From Deinococcus sp. LM3 (GTDB lineage Bacteria; Deinococcota; Deinococci; Deinococcales; Deinococcaceae), in assembly GCF_002017875.1 (NCBI RefSeq), contig NZ_MUFV01000001.1, forward strand, positions 2,630,501-2,694,500: a stretch of 64,000 nt of DNA. Reading direction: 5' to 3'. Positions 32,165-43,667 of the stretch are shown piece by piece (the stretch's first letter is position 1; every line of letters begins with the position of its first letter). A model generated the notes under the pieces. That model made no database searches. It was given only the letters and a program-made list of their open reading frames with translations, and had not been told where the DNA came from. A program made the translations under genes and the position numbers.

Positions 32165-32241
32165 GTGAACGGTTGACCTGATCGTTCACCCCGGCCAGGA
32201 CGGGTTCCGGGCGCAGAGTTGATACCTCTGCGCCCGGAACC
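32165..32241. terminator. Two adjacent hairpins after the M3 peptidase gene
   Basis: The first hairpin is GTGAACG/CGTTCAC (32165-32189). The second is a perfect 16-bp stem GGTTCCGGGCGCAGAG/CTCTGCGCCCGGAACC with a 7-nt loop (32203-32241). Neither has a T-run. The long perfect stem may act as an RNA-end stabiliser or terminator. Confidence 0.5.
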
Positions 32242-32281
32242 TGCAACATTCACCGGACATTCAGGTTAAGCTGCGTTCACG

Positions 32282-32788
32282 ATGCTCATGTGGAACCCCA
32301 AGCGGACGCTTGGCGCACTGGCGGCCCTTCTGGCCCTCGGTCTGCCCGGCACCACCCAGGCCGCCCCCACCCCCGCCGAGAGTCAGCTGATGGTCCGGCT
32401 GAATCAGGTGCGTGCCCAGGGCGTCATCTGCCCCGGCAGCGGGCGGCGCCCCGTGGCGGGCGCACTCAGCTACTCGCCGGAACTGGCCGCCGCCGCGCGC
32501 ATCCAGGCCGGGTACATGAGCAGCAGCGGCCGCATCACCCACACCGGCGCCGACGGCTCCACCCCCAAGGTCCGCGCGGCCAGCACCGGCGTGAATGCCG
32601 TCAGCGTCACCGAGATCATCTACATGGGCGGCGGCGTGAACCCCGAACAGGCCGTGCGCTGGTGGCTGAACTCGGCGGTCCACTGCTACTGGATGAACGA
32701 GAATCGCTACACCCACGTGGGCGCCGCCGTCGTGCAGGGCTCACGCGGCACCTCGTACGTGATGGTCCTGAGCAGCCAGCCCCGCTGA
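32282..32788 (+). CDS. Secreted CAP-domain (SCP/PR1-like) protein
   Basis: 168 residues: a signal peptide (about 1-27, cleavage near TQA-AP), then one CAP domain with the usual start ESQLMVRLNQVRAQ and the later H-T-G (ITHTGADGS) and WWLNSAVH segments. CAP proteins are secreted and bind lipids or peptidoglycan; the bacterial function is mostly unknown. TAAGCT lies 9 nt before the start. A second in-frame ATG at 32288 is an alternative. Stands alone, convergent with the next gene. Confidence 0.85.
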   Translation: MLMWNPKRTLGALAALLALGLPGTTQAAPTPAESQLMVRLNQVRAQGVICPGSGRRPVAGALSYSPELAAAARIQAGYMSSSGRITHTGADGSTPKVRAASTGVNAVSVTEIIYMGGGVNPEQAVRWWLNSAVHCYWMNENRYTHVGAAVVQGSRGTSYVMVLSSQPR

Positions 32789-32803
32789 GGGTTGATAGGG
32801 GAG

Positions 32804-32830
32804 GGAGGATGGTTGATGGAACCATCCTCC
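32804..32830. terminator. Bidirectional hairpin terminator
   Basis: A perfect 11-bp stem GGAGGATGGTT/AACCATCCTCC with a 5-nt loop lies between the convergent CAP and SDR genes. Confidence 0.55.
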
Positions 32831-32863
32831 ATGCTTGTGCTGTGAGGGACTCCGTGCTGGTCG

Positions 32864-33634
32864 TTACCGGGCGGTCCAGCCCAGGTCCAGATCCAGGACC
32901 GCGCCGGTCATGCCCCACGCGGCCGGGCTGACCACGTAACTGATCAGCGCCGCCACGTCCTGTGGGTCCAGCAGGCGCTTGATGGCGGCGGGCTCCAGCA
33001 TCACCCGCTGCTCGACCTCCTGCACCGTCAGGCCGCGCGTGCGGGCCTGATCCGCGATCTGCCCCTCGACCAGCGGCGTACGCACGTAGCCGGGGCAGAC
33101 GGCGTTCACGGTCAGGCCCTGCTCGCCGGCCTCCAGCGCCGCCGTGCGGGTCAGGCCGATCAGACCGTGCTTCGCGCTCACGTACGCACTCTTGAACGGA
33201 CTGGCGACGTGCCCGTGGATGCTCGCCACGTTCACGATCCGGCCCTGCCCGCTGCGCGTCAGGTGCGGCCACGCGTACCGGCTCAGCAGGAACGGCGCGG
33301 TCAGCATGACGTGCAGCATCGCGTCCCAGGTGTCCTCCGGGAACTCCGCGATGGGATCGATGTGCTGGAAGCCCGCATTGTTCACCAGAACATCCAGGCC
33401 GCCCAGTGCCGTCACGGTCTCGTCGATGGCGCGGCGGCAGTCCTCGCGGCGCGACAGGTCCGCGCCGATGAACGTCAGGTCGTGCTCTCGCGCCACCTCG
33501 CGGGCCTGCGGCCGGTCCAGGTCCAGCACCGCCACCCACAGCCCATCCTGCGCGAGGCGCTGCGCGGTCGCCAGCCCGATCCCACTGGTGCCGCCCGTGA
33601 CCAGCGCGGCCCTCTGATGCGTGTCTTGCGTCAT
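32864..33634 (-). CDS. SDR dehydrogenase, 3-hydroxybutyrate dehydrogenase-like
   Basis: The 256-residue classical SDR has the cofactor motif TGGTSGIG (about 13-20), NNAG, catalytic Ser in VNVASIHG, YVSAK (Tyr-x3-Lys), and the PGYVRTPLV segment with a long LVEGQIADQAR lid typical of bacterial 3-hydroxybutyrate dehydrogenase. It would interconvert 3-hydroxybutyrate and acetoacetate with NAD(H), fitting the CoA-transferase genes farther downstream. The ATG at 33634 is preceded by TACACT 6 nt upstream (leaderless), so the extra nine upstream residues are unlikely. Confidence 0.8.
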   Translation of the reverse strand: MTQDTHQRAALVTGGTSGIGLATAQRLAQDGLWVAVLDLDRPQAREVAREHDLTFIGADLSRREDCRRAIDETVTALGGLDVLVNNAGFQHIDPIAEFPEDTWDAMLHVMLTAPFLLSRYAWPHLTRSGQGRIVNVASIHGHVASPFKSAYVSAKHGLIGLTRTAALEAGEQGLTVNAVCPGYVRTPLVEGQIADQARTRGLTVQEVEQRVMLEPAAIKRLLDPQDVAALISYVVSPAAWGMTGAVLDLDLGWTAR

Positions 33635-33680
33635 GCGTGGAGTGTAGGGCGCGCGTGTCACGCCGGGGTTACGACCCGGC

Positions 33681-33820
33681 TCATACGGACTCCGTTTGCT
33701 TCGTTGACAACCCGGAACATCGCCGGGTTGTCAGCTCCACGCCCGGACTCCTCTTTGCTCCCACTCGCTTCGCCCGGATCGAACGGTTCTGGCAGACCAT
33801 TCAATCGGAGTGCGCATCAG
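33681..33820 (+). repeat. Dispersed structured repeat, copy B
   Basis: A 140-bp element from TCATACGGACTCCG to GTGCGCATCAG. Hairpin 1 is CAACCCGG/CCGGGTTG (33708-33730, loop AACATCG). Hairpin 2 is a GATCGAACGG/CCATTCAATC-type stem near the right end. It lies between the 1003-residue regulator gene (stop at 33853) and the start of the SDR gene. The right end is the most diverged of the four copies. Confidence 0.85.
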
Positions 33821-33852
33821 AAGCGCGACCAGAAGTGCAGCCGCAGGTGCGG

Positions 33853-36800
33853 TCAGGAGCGCGTTCCGGCCAGCGCCTGCCACAGCGCCTGCGTGTCCGG
33901 CAGGGGCCGCAGGTCCAGCTCGGCCAGCGCCGCCGTGAGCGCCGCGTACACCCGCCCGGCCGCCGCGCCGCGCCCCAGGGCGTAGTGTGCGCGCATCAGG
34001 GCCCGCGCGGCCGGTTCATGCGCCGGGTCCAGGGTCAGGGCGCGTTCGGCGGCCCTCACCGCCTGATCCGGGCGGGCCACGGCCAGCGCGACCTCCGCCT
34101 CGGCGGTCAGCGCCTCGGGCAGGGCCGCCGCGTACCGCCCGGCCTCGCGGACCACGTCGTCCAGGTCCACATCGGCCAGCGCGGGCGGGAGGAGCAGCAG
34201 GCCGTCCAGGCGGCCCGGTGTGCCCGTCGCCTGCGCCAGCAGCGTCCAGGCGGCCGCCAGATCGACGTGCAGGTCCGGCCCTGGCCGCAGCCGCAGCCAG
34301 TCGCCGCGTTCCAGGAACACGCCGCTGCGCGCCCCCTCCTCCAGCACCTGCCCCAGGGCGTGCAGGGTCACGCGGAAGTTCCGTTCACCCACGCCGGGGT
34401 CCGCGCCCGGGAACAGCGCCTCCTGCGCCGCCTCGCGCGGCAGGCCCGCCGGATGCACGGCCAGCAGGGCCAGCAGGTCACGCGCCCGGGCGCGGCCCCA
34501 CTCGCGCGCCCGTCCGTCCCCGCGCGTGACTGCCACGCGGCCCAGCACCTGCACGTGTGCCTCGAAGCCCGGCGTGTCGGCTGGGTCAGGCACCGCCTCG
34601 TACCCCAGCAGGCGCGCCGCCCCGGCCAGCGCCCCGTGCGCGCCGGGTTGCGCCCCGCCCAGCCGGGCCAGCAGCGCCGCGCGCGCGGCCCGGGTACTGG
34701 CCGGTGCGAACAGCGACGGCGCACCCAGCAGGAACGGGTACGCGGCCACCGCCTGCGCCGCCTGACTGGCCGGCCCGGCGTCCAGCGCAAACAGGGCCAG
34801 TGAGGCGGCAGCCTGCCCGAACGCGTCCCCGCACGCCTCGAACAGCGTGGCGGCCTCCTGCAATCCCCGGACCGCCTGCGCCGATTGCGGCCCCTGCGCC
34901 AGTCCCAGCGCCGACGTGAGTTCCAGCAGGCCCGCGATGTAGCTGTCCCCGCCGGTCTGCCCGCGCGCCTCGGCGGTCAGGGCGTGCGCGCGCGCCCCGT
35001 CCCCGGCCCGGCCGGCCAGCGCCGCGAGGCCCATCAGCGGCTCGACCCGCAGGCGACCCGTGACCGGCTGCGCCTGCCGCAGCGCCGCGTCGTAACTCTC
35101 GCGCGCCGCCGCGAAGTCCCCCGCCGCCTGCTGCGCGTGCCCCAGTCGCGCCAGCGCCAGCGACTGCACGAAGGGACTCTCCAGCCGCTCGCCCTCGCTC
35201 AGGCCCCGGTGCGCGCAGGCCTGCGCCGGGGCCACCTCGCCACGCGCCGCGTGCAGGAAACTGGCCAGCAGCAGACCCTCGCGGTGATTCTGCGCGGCCC
35301 GCGCGCCGCCCGTCTCGCCGTCCGCGAGTGAGTGCGCCCGCGCGAGCGCCGCGTCCAGATCCCCGGAGCGCAGCGCGTAACGCGCCGTGCCGCGCAGGCC
35401 GGGTTCCAGCGCCACGGCCTGCGCCAGCTGCCCGGCGTTCAGCAGGTTCTCGGCCCGCAGGCGCCGCAGCTCGTCCTGAACGCACCCGCCGTCCACCAGC
35501 GCCGCCGCCTCGTCCAGCGGCCCCCACGCCAGGGCGGGCTGCACGGTATCCAGCGCCAGCCGAACCTCACCCAGCGCGCGCTCCAGCGCCCCTGCCAGCG
35601 CGTACTCGGCGCGGGCCTCGTCGTACCGGCTGGCCAGCCGCAGGGCGTCCCCGGCCAGGGCGTGCAGGGCGGGCGTCCAGTCGGCACGCGGCAGCCGCGC
35701 GAGGCTGCGGTCCACCAGCGTCACGCGGCCCTGCGCCAGCCACACGCCCCCCCGCGCCGAGAGCAGCGCCGCCGCCCGCGCCGTGTTCCCGGCCAGCAGG
35801 TGCGCTGCCAGCGCCCGCCTCAGCCGCCCGGTCCGCTCGAAGAACGCCGCGCCGCGCGCCGCGATCCCGCGCGCCTCGGCCGGCGGCAGCAGGCTGCGCA
35901 GGTGCGCGCGCAGCAACGGATGCGCCCGGTACGTGTCCTCGCCCGAACGGGTCAGGAACGTGCCGCTCCCGGCCAGCGCGTCGAGCAGTTCACGGGCGTA
36001 CGGTTCGTTCAGCGCGTCCTCCAGCAGCGCCGGAATCAGTTCCTCGAACACGCTGCTGCGCGTCAGCAGGCCCCGCAGCGACGGATCGAGCGGCCCCAGC
36101 ACCTCCTGCGCGAGGTACGTGAACAGCGTCCCCAGCGGCGCGCCGCTGCCCTCCAGGTCCGCCAGATCCGCCAGGGTCACGCGGCCCTGCGCGGCCGCCT
36201 GCGCCAGAAACCGCGCCGCGATCGGCCAGCCCTCGGTGACCGCGTGCGCCGCCCGGACCTCCGCCCCCGACGCGTTCAGGCCCTGCGCCGCGAACAGCGC
36301 CGCGATCTCCGGAGGCGTGAACGCCAGTTCCGCCGCCGACAGCCGCGCCGCCTCCCCGGACACCTCCAGCCGCGCCAGTTCCGGCAGGTCCAGCGCCGTG
36401 CGCGACAGCAGCGCCAGCCGCCCCCCACCCGGCCCGAGCAGCCCGCCCAGCAGCGCCGCGCCGGGCGTGCCCGACAGCACCTGCGCCTCGTCCAGCACCA
36501 GCAGCGCCCCGCAGCCGTCCAGCACGTCGGCCACCAGTCCCGCCACCCGCCGCGGCGACGCCCCCGCGCCCAGCGCCTCGCCGGGACGCGCGCCGCCCGG
36601 CAGGCCCTGCACCGCCAGGGACAGACTGGCCGCCAGCACCAGCGGATCGGCGTCGTCCGCGTCCAGCGTCAGCCACGCGGCCGGGCCGGAACGCGCCGCA
36701 GCCGCCTCCGCCAGCGCGGTCGTCTTTCCGTACCCGGCCGGGGCGGTCACGAGCAGCACCCGCGCGTCCAGCGCCGCGAGCAGGCGCGGGCGCGCCACCG

Positions 36801-36864
36801 CGCCACGCACCGCCGGCAGCCGCGTGCGCCGCGCGGACGTCAGATCCCGCCAGTGAAGGGTCAC
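33853..36864 (-). CDS. Large MalT-like ATPase/SARP-type transcriptional regulator
   Basis: 1003 residues. The N-terminal STAND/NTPase module has P-loop TAPAGYGKT (about 40-48) and Walker B LLVLDEAQ (about 118-125), resembling MalT. A long helical-repeat middle (about 330-765) resembles TPRs. The C-terminal 234 residues look like SARP: a winged helix (about 770-870, starting HVQVLGRVAV and including ERNFRVTLHALGQVLE) and a bacterial transcriptional activation domain of helical repeats (about 870-1003). No LuxR HTH is seen, so DNA binding would come from the SARP-type module. Start GTG 36864 with TAGATT 7 nt upstream. Ligand and targets unknown. Confidence 0.8.
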   Translation of the reverse strand: MTLHWRDLTSARRTRLPAVRGAVARPRLLAALDARVLLVTAPAGYGKTTALAEAAAARSGPAAWLTLDADDADPLVLAASLSLAVQGLPGGARPGEALGAGASPRRVAGLVADVLDGCGALLVLDEAQVLSGTPGAALLGGLLGPGGGRLALLSRTALDLPELARLEVSGEAARLSAAELAFTPPEIAALFAAQGLNASGAEVRAAHAVTEGWPIAARFLAQAAAQGRVTLADLADLEGSGAPLGTLFTYLAQEVLGPLDPSLRGLLTRSSVFEELIPALLEDALNEPYARELLDALAGSGTFLTRSGEDTYRAHPLLRAHLRSLLPPAEARGIAARGAAFFERTGRLRRALAAHLLAGNTARAAALLSARGGVWLAQGRVTLVDRSLARLPRADWTPALHALAGDALRLASRYDEARAEYALAGALERALGEVRLALDTVQPALAWGPLDEAAALVDGGCVQDELRRLRAENLLNAGQLAQAVALEPGLRGTARYALRSGDLDAALARAHSLADGETGGARAAQNHREGLLLASFLHAARGEVAPAQACAHRGLSEGERLESPFVQSLALARLGHAQQAAGDFAAARESYDAALRQAQPVTGRLRVEPLMGLAALAGRAGDGARAHALTAEARGQTGGDSYIAGLLELTSALGLAQGPQSAQAVRGLQEAATLFEACGDAFGQAAASLALFALDAGPASQAAQAVAAYPFLLGAPSLFAPASTRAARAALLARLGGAQPGAHGALAGAARLLGYEAVPDPADTPGFEAHVQVLGRVAVTRGDGRAREWGRARARDLLALLAVHPAGLPREAAQEALFPGADPGVGERNFRVTLHALGQVLEEGARSGVFLERGDWLRLRPGPDLHVDLAAAWTLLAQATGTPGRLDGLLLLPPALADVDLDDVVREAGRYAAALPEALTAEAEVALAVARPDQAVRAAERALTLDPAHEPAARALMRAHYALGRGAAAGRVYAALTAALAELDLRPLPDTQALWQALAGTRS

Positions 36865-36964
36865 GCCGCGAAATCTACCGCATGTGCCGGCCAGCCGCGC
36901 CCCATCTGGAGGCCGTCGGCCCCGCCGGGAACCCGGCCCGGCACCGGGTTGCCCGGATTCCGTA

Positions 36965-37723
36965 TCACAGCGCCAGGTACGCCTCGCGTACCGCCGGGTC
37001 GGCCAGCAGCGCCGCGCCCGTGCCCTCGTTGACGACCTGCCCGTTTTCCAGCACGTAAGCCCGGTGCGCCAGTTTCAGGCTCAGGTTCACGTTCTGCTCG
37101 ACCAGCACGACCGTCACGCCCCGCGCGTTCACGGCCTTCAGGGCCCCGAACACCGTCTGCGTCATCAGGGGCGACAGGCCCAGGCTGGGTTCGTCCACGA
37201 TCAGGACGCTGGGACGGGCCATCAGCGCGCGGCCCACCGCGACCATCTGCTGCTCGCCGCCGGACAGCGTGCCCGCCAGCTGCGCCGAACGCTCCTGAAG
37301 GCGCGGGAACAGCGCGTACACCTCGCCCAGGGTCGCGGCGGCGTGGGCGCGGGCCGGGGCACTCATGGCTGCGCCCAGCTCCAGGTTCTCGCGCACCGTC
37401 ATGTGCGCGAACAGCTCGCGGCCCTCCGGCACGTGCCCCAGGCCCAGCGCGACCGCCTGACTGGGCGAGGCCCGCGTGATGTCCACGCCACCCAGCGTGA
37501 TGCGGCCCGCCGTGGGTTTCACCACGCCGCTCACGGCCCGCAGCGTGGTCGTCTTGCCCGCCCCGTTCGCGCCGATCACGGCCACGAACTCGCCCGGCGC
37601 GGCGTGCAGCGTCACGTCCCACAGCACCTGCACCTTCCCGTACCCGGCAGCCAGACCCTCGATCCTCAATTCCTGCCCCACATCGTTCGCTGCGGGGGTC
37701 GTCCGATTCAGTGTGTCCGTCAT
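36965..37723 (-). CDS. livF: Branched-chain amino acid ABC transporter ATPase LivF
   Basis: The 252-residue ATPase has Walker A GANGAGKTT (51-59), signature LSGGEQQM, Walker B VLIVDEPSLGLSP and the LivF-typical GHVPEGRELF segment. It powers import of leucine, isoleucine, valine or related substrates. It is the last gene of the livK-livH-livM-livG-livF operon. A 121-nt gap separates it from livG, unlike the overlaps upstream, and no gene or clear signal is visible in the gap. Confidence 0.9.
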   Translation of the reverse strand: MTDTLNRTTPAANDVGQELRIEGLAAGYGKVQVLWDVTLHAAPGEFVAVIGANGAGKTTTLRAVSGVVKPTAGRITLGGVDITRASPSQAVALGLGHVPEGRELFAHMTVRENLELGAAMSAPARAHAAATLGEVYALFPRLQERSAQLAGTLSGGEQQMVAVGRALMARPSVLIVDEPSLGLSPLMTQTVFGALKAVNARGVTVVLVEQNVNLSLKLAHRAYVLENGQVVNEGTGAALLADPAVREAYLAL

Positions 37724-37844
37724 GCCGGATTCATCCGATTCCCGGTCTTCCGGAACCCCACCGCAAGCCCGTCCATCTCCTGAGGTCCGTTCATCATGGC
37801 TTCTCCCTCCGGTCGGGTTCGTCTCCGACTCACCGCAATTCTTT

Positions 37845-38630
37845 TCATGCGTGCAGTCCCTCCTCGGTGCCCAGGTAGGCGCTCACTACGCGCGGGTCGG
37901 CGGTCACCTCGCGGTACGTGCCCTGCGCCAGCACCTGCCCCTGGTCCATCACGACCACCCGGTCGGCCAGATCCCGCACGACCGGCATGATGTGCTCGAT
38001 GAACAGCACGCTCACGCCGCTGTCCCTCACGCCCCGCACCAGCGCGACCGCTTCCTGCGCCTCGCCGGGACGCAGGCCCGCCATCACCTCGTCCAGCAGC
38101 AGCACGCTGGGCTGGGTCGCCAGGGCGCGTGCCACCTCCAGGCGCTTGTCCTGTAGCAGCGTCAGTTCGTGCGCGGCCTTCTCCGCGTGCGCGGCCAGCC
38201 CGGTGCGTTCCAGCAGCGCCCAGGCCCGCTCGCGCGCTTCCGGCAGGCGCTGACCCGGCTTGCCGAACAGCGCGCCCACCGTGACGTTCTCGTGCACGGT
38301 CATCTCCGGGAAGGGCCGCACGATCTGGAAGGCGCGGCCCAGCCCGGCGTGACAGCGGGCCTCCATGGGCAGGTCCGTCACGTCGCGGCCCCCCAGGTGC
38401 AGCCGTCCCGCTGACGGGCGGTACACGCCGGACAGTAGGTTCAGCAGCGTCGTCTTGCCCGCCCCGTTCGGCCCGATCACGGCCAGGATCTCGCCCTGGT
38501 AGTGCGTGAACGACACGTCCTGCACGGCCTTCAGACCCCCGAAACGCTTCGAGAGGCCCTCGGCACGCAGCACTTCCGCTCCCGGCGGGGTGGGGGAGAG
38601 GGCGCCCCCGATGGTCGTCGCGGCCGTCAC
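37845..38630 (-). CDS. livG: Branched-chain amino acid ABC transporter ATPase LivG
   Basis: 261 residues. Walker A GPNGAGKTT, Q-loop FQIVRPFPEMTVHENV and Walker B LLLDEVMAGLRP fit LivG. The signature is ELTLLQDKRLEVARAL, as in a LivG subgroup that lacks the usual LSGGQ. Start GTG at 38630, overlapping the livM stop (GTGA). Works with LivF on the LivHM channel. Confidence 0.88.
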   Translation of the reverse strand: MTAATTIGGALSPTPPGAEVLRAEGLSKRFGGLKAVQDVSFTHYQGEILAVIGPNGAGKTTLLNLLSGVYRPSAGRLHLGGRDVTDLPMEARCHAGLGRAFQIVRPFPEMTVHENVTVGALFGKPGQRLPEARERAWALLERTGLAAHAEKAAHELTLLQDKRLEVARALATQPSVLLLDEVMAGLRPGEAQEAVALVRGVRDSGVSVLFIEHIMPVVRDLADRVVVMDQGQVLAQGTYREVTADPRVVSAYLGTEEGLHA

Positions 38631-39612
38631 AGGTCACCTCCGTGTTTCCGGCCCCGCCGCAGACCCATCAGGCCGCGCGGGAGCCACAGGATGCTCAGCA
38701 TCAGCACCAGCCCGTACACGACCAGATAGCCGTTCTTCACGCTGTTGTGCAGCAATTCCTCGGCCACGCGCAGCACGCCCGCGCCCAGCACCGGCCCCAG
38801 CGTCGTGTACAGCCCCCCGAAGATCGAGGTGGTCAGCGGCGCGATCGAGTTCGCCAGACTGAACGTCTCCAGCGGATTGATGAAGAAGGTCTTCCCGGCG
38901 TACAGCACGCCTGCCAGCGCCGCCAGCGACGAACTGATGAAGAACGCCAGCAACTTGAACCGCACGATGCTGACCCCCAGTACCCGCGCCGTTTCCTCAC
39001 CCTGCCGGATCGCTGCGAACGCGAAGTGCAGCCGCGTCAGGCGCACCGCGAGACTGACCAGCACCGTGAAGGCCAGCAGGCCCCACGCCAGCGCGTACTG
39101 CGCGCGGCTGTTCCCGCCCAGCAGCGCCGGCACCAGCAGGCCCGTCGCGCCGCCCGCCACGTTCTCGGGGAGGTTCTGGATGATCGTGCGGACCACCTCG
39201 GTGAAGGCCAGCGTGGCAATCGCGAAGTACATGCCGCTCAGACGCATGGTCACCGCGCCCAGGATCAGACTCACGCCGCCTGCCAGCAGCGCCGCGACCG
39301 GCATGGCCAGCGCCCACGGCAGGCCCGCTTTCAGCAGCAGCGCGTACCCGTACGCGCCCAGCCCGTAGAACGCCGCGTGCGCGAGGCTCACCTGCCCGCT
39401 GCGCGCCAGGATGTCCCACGACAGCGCCATGATGCCCGCCACCAGCGTGAAGAACGCGATCTGAAGCAGGAATTCCGCGCGACTTCCCAGCGGCAGGAAC
39501 GGAAACAGCGCCGCCAGCGCCAGGAACGCCAGCAGCGGCAGCGCGGCTCCCAGCGTCACCTCACGGCGCGGCGCGGCGCGCACGGGCGTTCCCCCCTCGA
39601 CGTTGCGGGCAC

Positions 39613-39616
<4 letters not shown>
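38627..39616 (-). CDS. livM: Branched-chain amino acid ABC transporter permease LivM
   Basis: The 329-residue permease has about ten hydrophobic helices and the LivM-type ALSWDILARSGQVSLAHAAFYGLGAY segment near residues 63-88. The start is GTG at 39616, overlapping the livH stop, and the stop overlaps livG. It forms a heterodimeric channel with LivH. Confidence 0.9.
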
Positions 39617-40473
<857 letters not shown>

Positions 40474-40602
40474 TCCACGTCCTCCTCTCTGCCTTCTCTG
40501 CTTCCTGAAGACGCCCGGTCGTCCAGAAAAACGCTCCGGGCTCCGGGCTGCCGGGAAACACGTCCCAGGCAGCTCACAGCCCAGAGCTCACCACTCAGGA
40601 CA

Positions 40603-41763
<1,161 letters not shown>

Positions 41764-41866
41764 GTTCGCCCGGCAGTGTAGGACCGGCGCGTCACACGCG
41801 CGTTACACCGGCCCCCGGCGCGGCCTGTAACCGGCGAGTGACGCCGCCCCCCTACCCTGAACCGCG

Positions 41867-42943
41867 ATGCGAGACAGTCAGTGGACCTGGACGCCCGGCG
41901 ACTCCCCCGGAGCCTTTGAACTGCGCGGCGCGCTGCCCGTGCGCGGCGTGAGCGTGCCGCTGCGACTGGGCGGGCGCGCCTGGGGCACCCTGAACGCGGC
42001 GCGCGACAACGCCGTGCTGGTCTGCCACCACTACACCGGCACCATGCGCGCCGCCGGCCCGAACCCGGACGGCACGCCCGGCTGGTGGGACACCCTGATC
42101 GGACCGGGGCGGGCGCTGGACACCGACCGTTACCACGTGGTGTGCGTGAACACCCCCGGCAACGTGCAGGCCCGCGACGCCGGGGTGCTGACCACCGGCC
42201 CCGCCACCCCCCACCCGGACGGGCAGCCGTGGGGCGAGCGGTTCCCGGCCTGGACGATGGCGGACCTGCACGCCGCGCAGTGCGGCCTGCTGCGCGCCCT
42301 GAACGCCCCGCGCTGGCACGCGGTGGTCGGGCCCAGCTTCGGGGGGATGCAGGCGCTGCAGTGGGCGGCCCGCACCCCGGCGCTGGCGCCGCGCGTGGCG
42401 GCCGTGGCGACCAGCCCGGTCGCCGGGCCGGTGCTGCGCGGCGTGTTCGGCCCGCTGCTGCGCGCCGCTGCCGGCAGCCGCGACGGCCTGCACGAGACGC
42501 TGCGCCTGATCACCTTCTTCGGGCTGGGCGCCGACGGCCTGGACCTGCTGTTCCGGGACGGGGACGTGGACACCTACCTGCGCACCCGCACCGTGACCGC
42601 CGACCTGAGTCATGTGCTGGACATCGGCCGGGCCGTGCAGACCCACGACCTGCGGGAGGTCGCCCCGCTGGACGACCTGTGCCGCCGCTGGCGCGAGCAC
42701 GGCACGCGGCTGCTCAGCGTGAACGTGCGCGGCGACCAGTTCTTCCCCGCCGCCGAGATGCGAGACTTCGCCGCGCAGACGCGGGCGGCGGGCGTGGCGC
42801 ACACCCACCTGGAATTCGACTCGCCGCGCGGGCACCTGGGCGCCCTGACCGACACCGACGCCTTCGCGGACGCCCTGCGCGACCTGCTGGGCACGGCGCC
42901 GATGCCGCCTGCGCTGGACGCGGCGGAGGTCCGGCATGCCTGA
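41867..42943 (+). CDS. Homoserine O-acetyltransferase-like alpha/beta hydrolase (MetX family)
   Basis: The 358-residue protein has MetX order. The nucleophile elbow is GPSFGGMQALQWA (Ser near 160), and the catalytic His lies in FDSPRGHLGAL near the C-terminus, where MetX has DSPYGHD. The opening WGTLNAARDNAVLVCHHYTG is typical of the family. It likely acetylates (or succinylates) homoserine for methionine synthesis, or another hydroxyl. TACCCT lies 8 nt before ATG 41867. The 8-nt overlap with the next hydrolase indicates an operon. Confidence 0.75.
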   Translation: MRDSQWTWTPGDSPGAFELRGALPVRGVSVPLRLGGRAWGTLNAARDNAVLVCHHYTGTMRAAGPNPDGTPGWWDTLIGPGRALDTDRYHVVCVNTPGNVQARDAGVLTTGPATPHPDGQPWGERFPAWTMADLHAAQCGLLRALNAPRWHAVVGPSFGGMQALQWAARTPALAPRVAAVATSPVAGPVLRGVFGPLLRAAAGSRDGLHETLRLITFFGLGADGLDLLFRDGDVDTYLRTRTVTADLSHVLDIGRAVQTHDLREVAPLDDLCRRWREHGTRLLSVNVRGDQFFPAAEMRDFAAQTRAAGVAHTHLEFDSPRGHLGALTDTDAFADALRDLLGTAPMPPALDAAEVRHA

Positions 42944-43667
42944 TGAAGGCAGGAACCGGACCCTGGTGGCCCTGCACGGCAATTTCGCCTCGGCCCGCTG
43001 GTGGGTGGACCTGCGGGCCGATCCGCCGGCCGGGTGGCGGGTGCTGGCCCCGGACCTGCCGGGCTTCGCGGGCACGCCCTACGCGGGGCCGGTCTCGATC
43101 GCCGGGTACGCCGACTGGCTTCAGGAGTGGCTGCGCACGCAGGAGGTCACGCGGCCCGTGCTGCTGGGCCACTCGCTGGGCGGCGCGGTGGCGCTGGAGG
43201 TCGCCGCGCGTGACCCGCAGGCCCTGTCGGGGCTGGTCCTGGCGGCCAGCGCGCCCCTGAACGGACTGGTCACGCCGGAGGAGAACTACCCGGTGCTGGA
43301 ACTGCTGCGCTCCACCCCGGCCCTGCTGGAGGCCAGCCTGAGCGCGCTGTTTCCGTCGAGCCGCCCCGCGAACTTCGCGGACCTGCTGGCAGACGGGGCG
43401 AACATGGCGGCCACGCACTACAGCGGGAACGCTCGCGCGCTGGCCGCGTGGGGGGTGGACCCGGCGCGGCTGGCCGGACTGCCGACCCTGGTGGTGGGCG
43501 GCGAACTGGACCCGCTGATCACGCCGGACATGGTGCGGGCGCAGGCGGCGGCGCTGAACGTGGAGGCCACGGTCCTGTCCGGGCGGGGGCACGGGTTCCC
43601 GCAGGAGGACCCGGCCGCCTTCCGCGCGCTGCTGGACGGGTTCCTGCGGATCCTCCCCACTCCCTAA
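42936..43667 (+). CDS. Alpha/beta hydrolase
   Basis: The 243-residue alpha/beta-hydrolase has an oxyanion LHGNFAS segment, nucleophile GHSLGG (Ser near 70), acid in GGELDPLITPDM (Asp near 190) and His in GRGHGFPQEDP. It starts inside the end of the MetX-like gene. The substrate is not predictable; it could be an esterase, a lactonase or a transferase-associated enzyme. Confidence 0.78.
   Translation: MPDEGRNRTLVALHGNFASARWWVDLRADPPAGWRVLAPDLPGFAGTPYAGPVSIAGYADWLQEWLRTQEVTRPVLLGHSLGGAVALEVAARDPQALSGLVLAASAPLNGLVTPEENYPVLELLRSTPALLEASLSALFPSSRPANFADLLADGANMAATHYSGNARALAAWGVDPARLAGLPTLVVGGELDPLITPDMVRAQAAALNVEATVLSGRGHGFPQEDPAAFRALLDGFLRILPTP

Noticed and set aside
37724..37844. Possible missing gene in the gap between livG and livF
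   Set aside because: The 121 bp contain no credible start with coding pattern; frames through it are continuations from other-frame shadows of livG.
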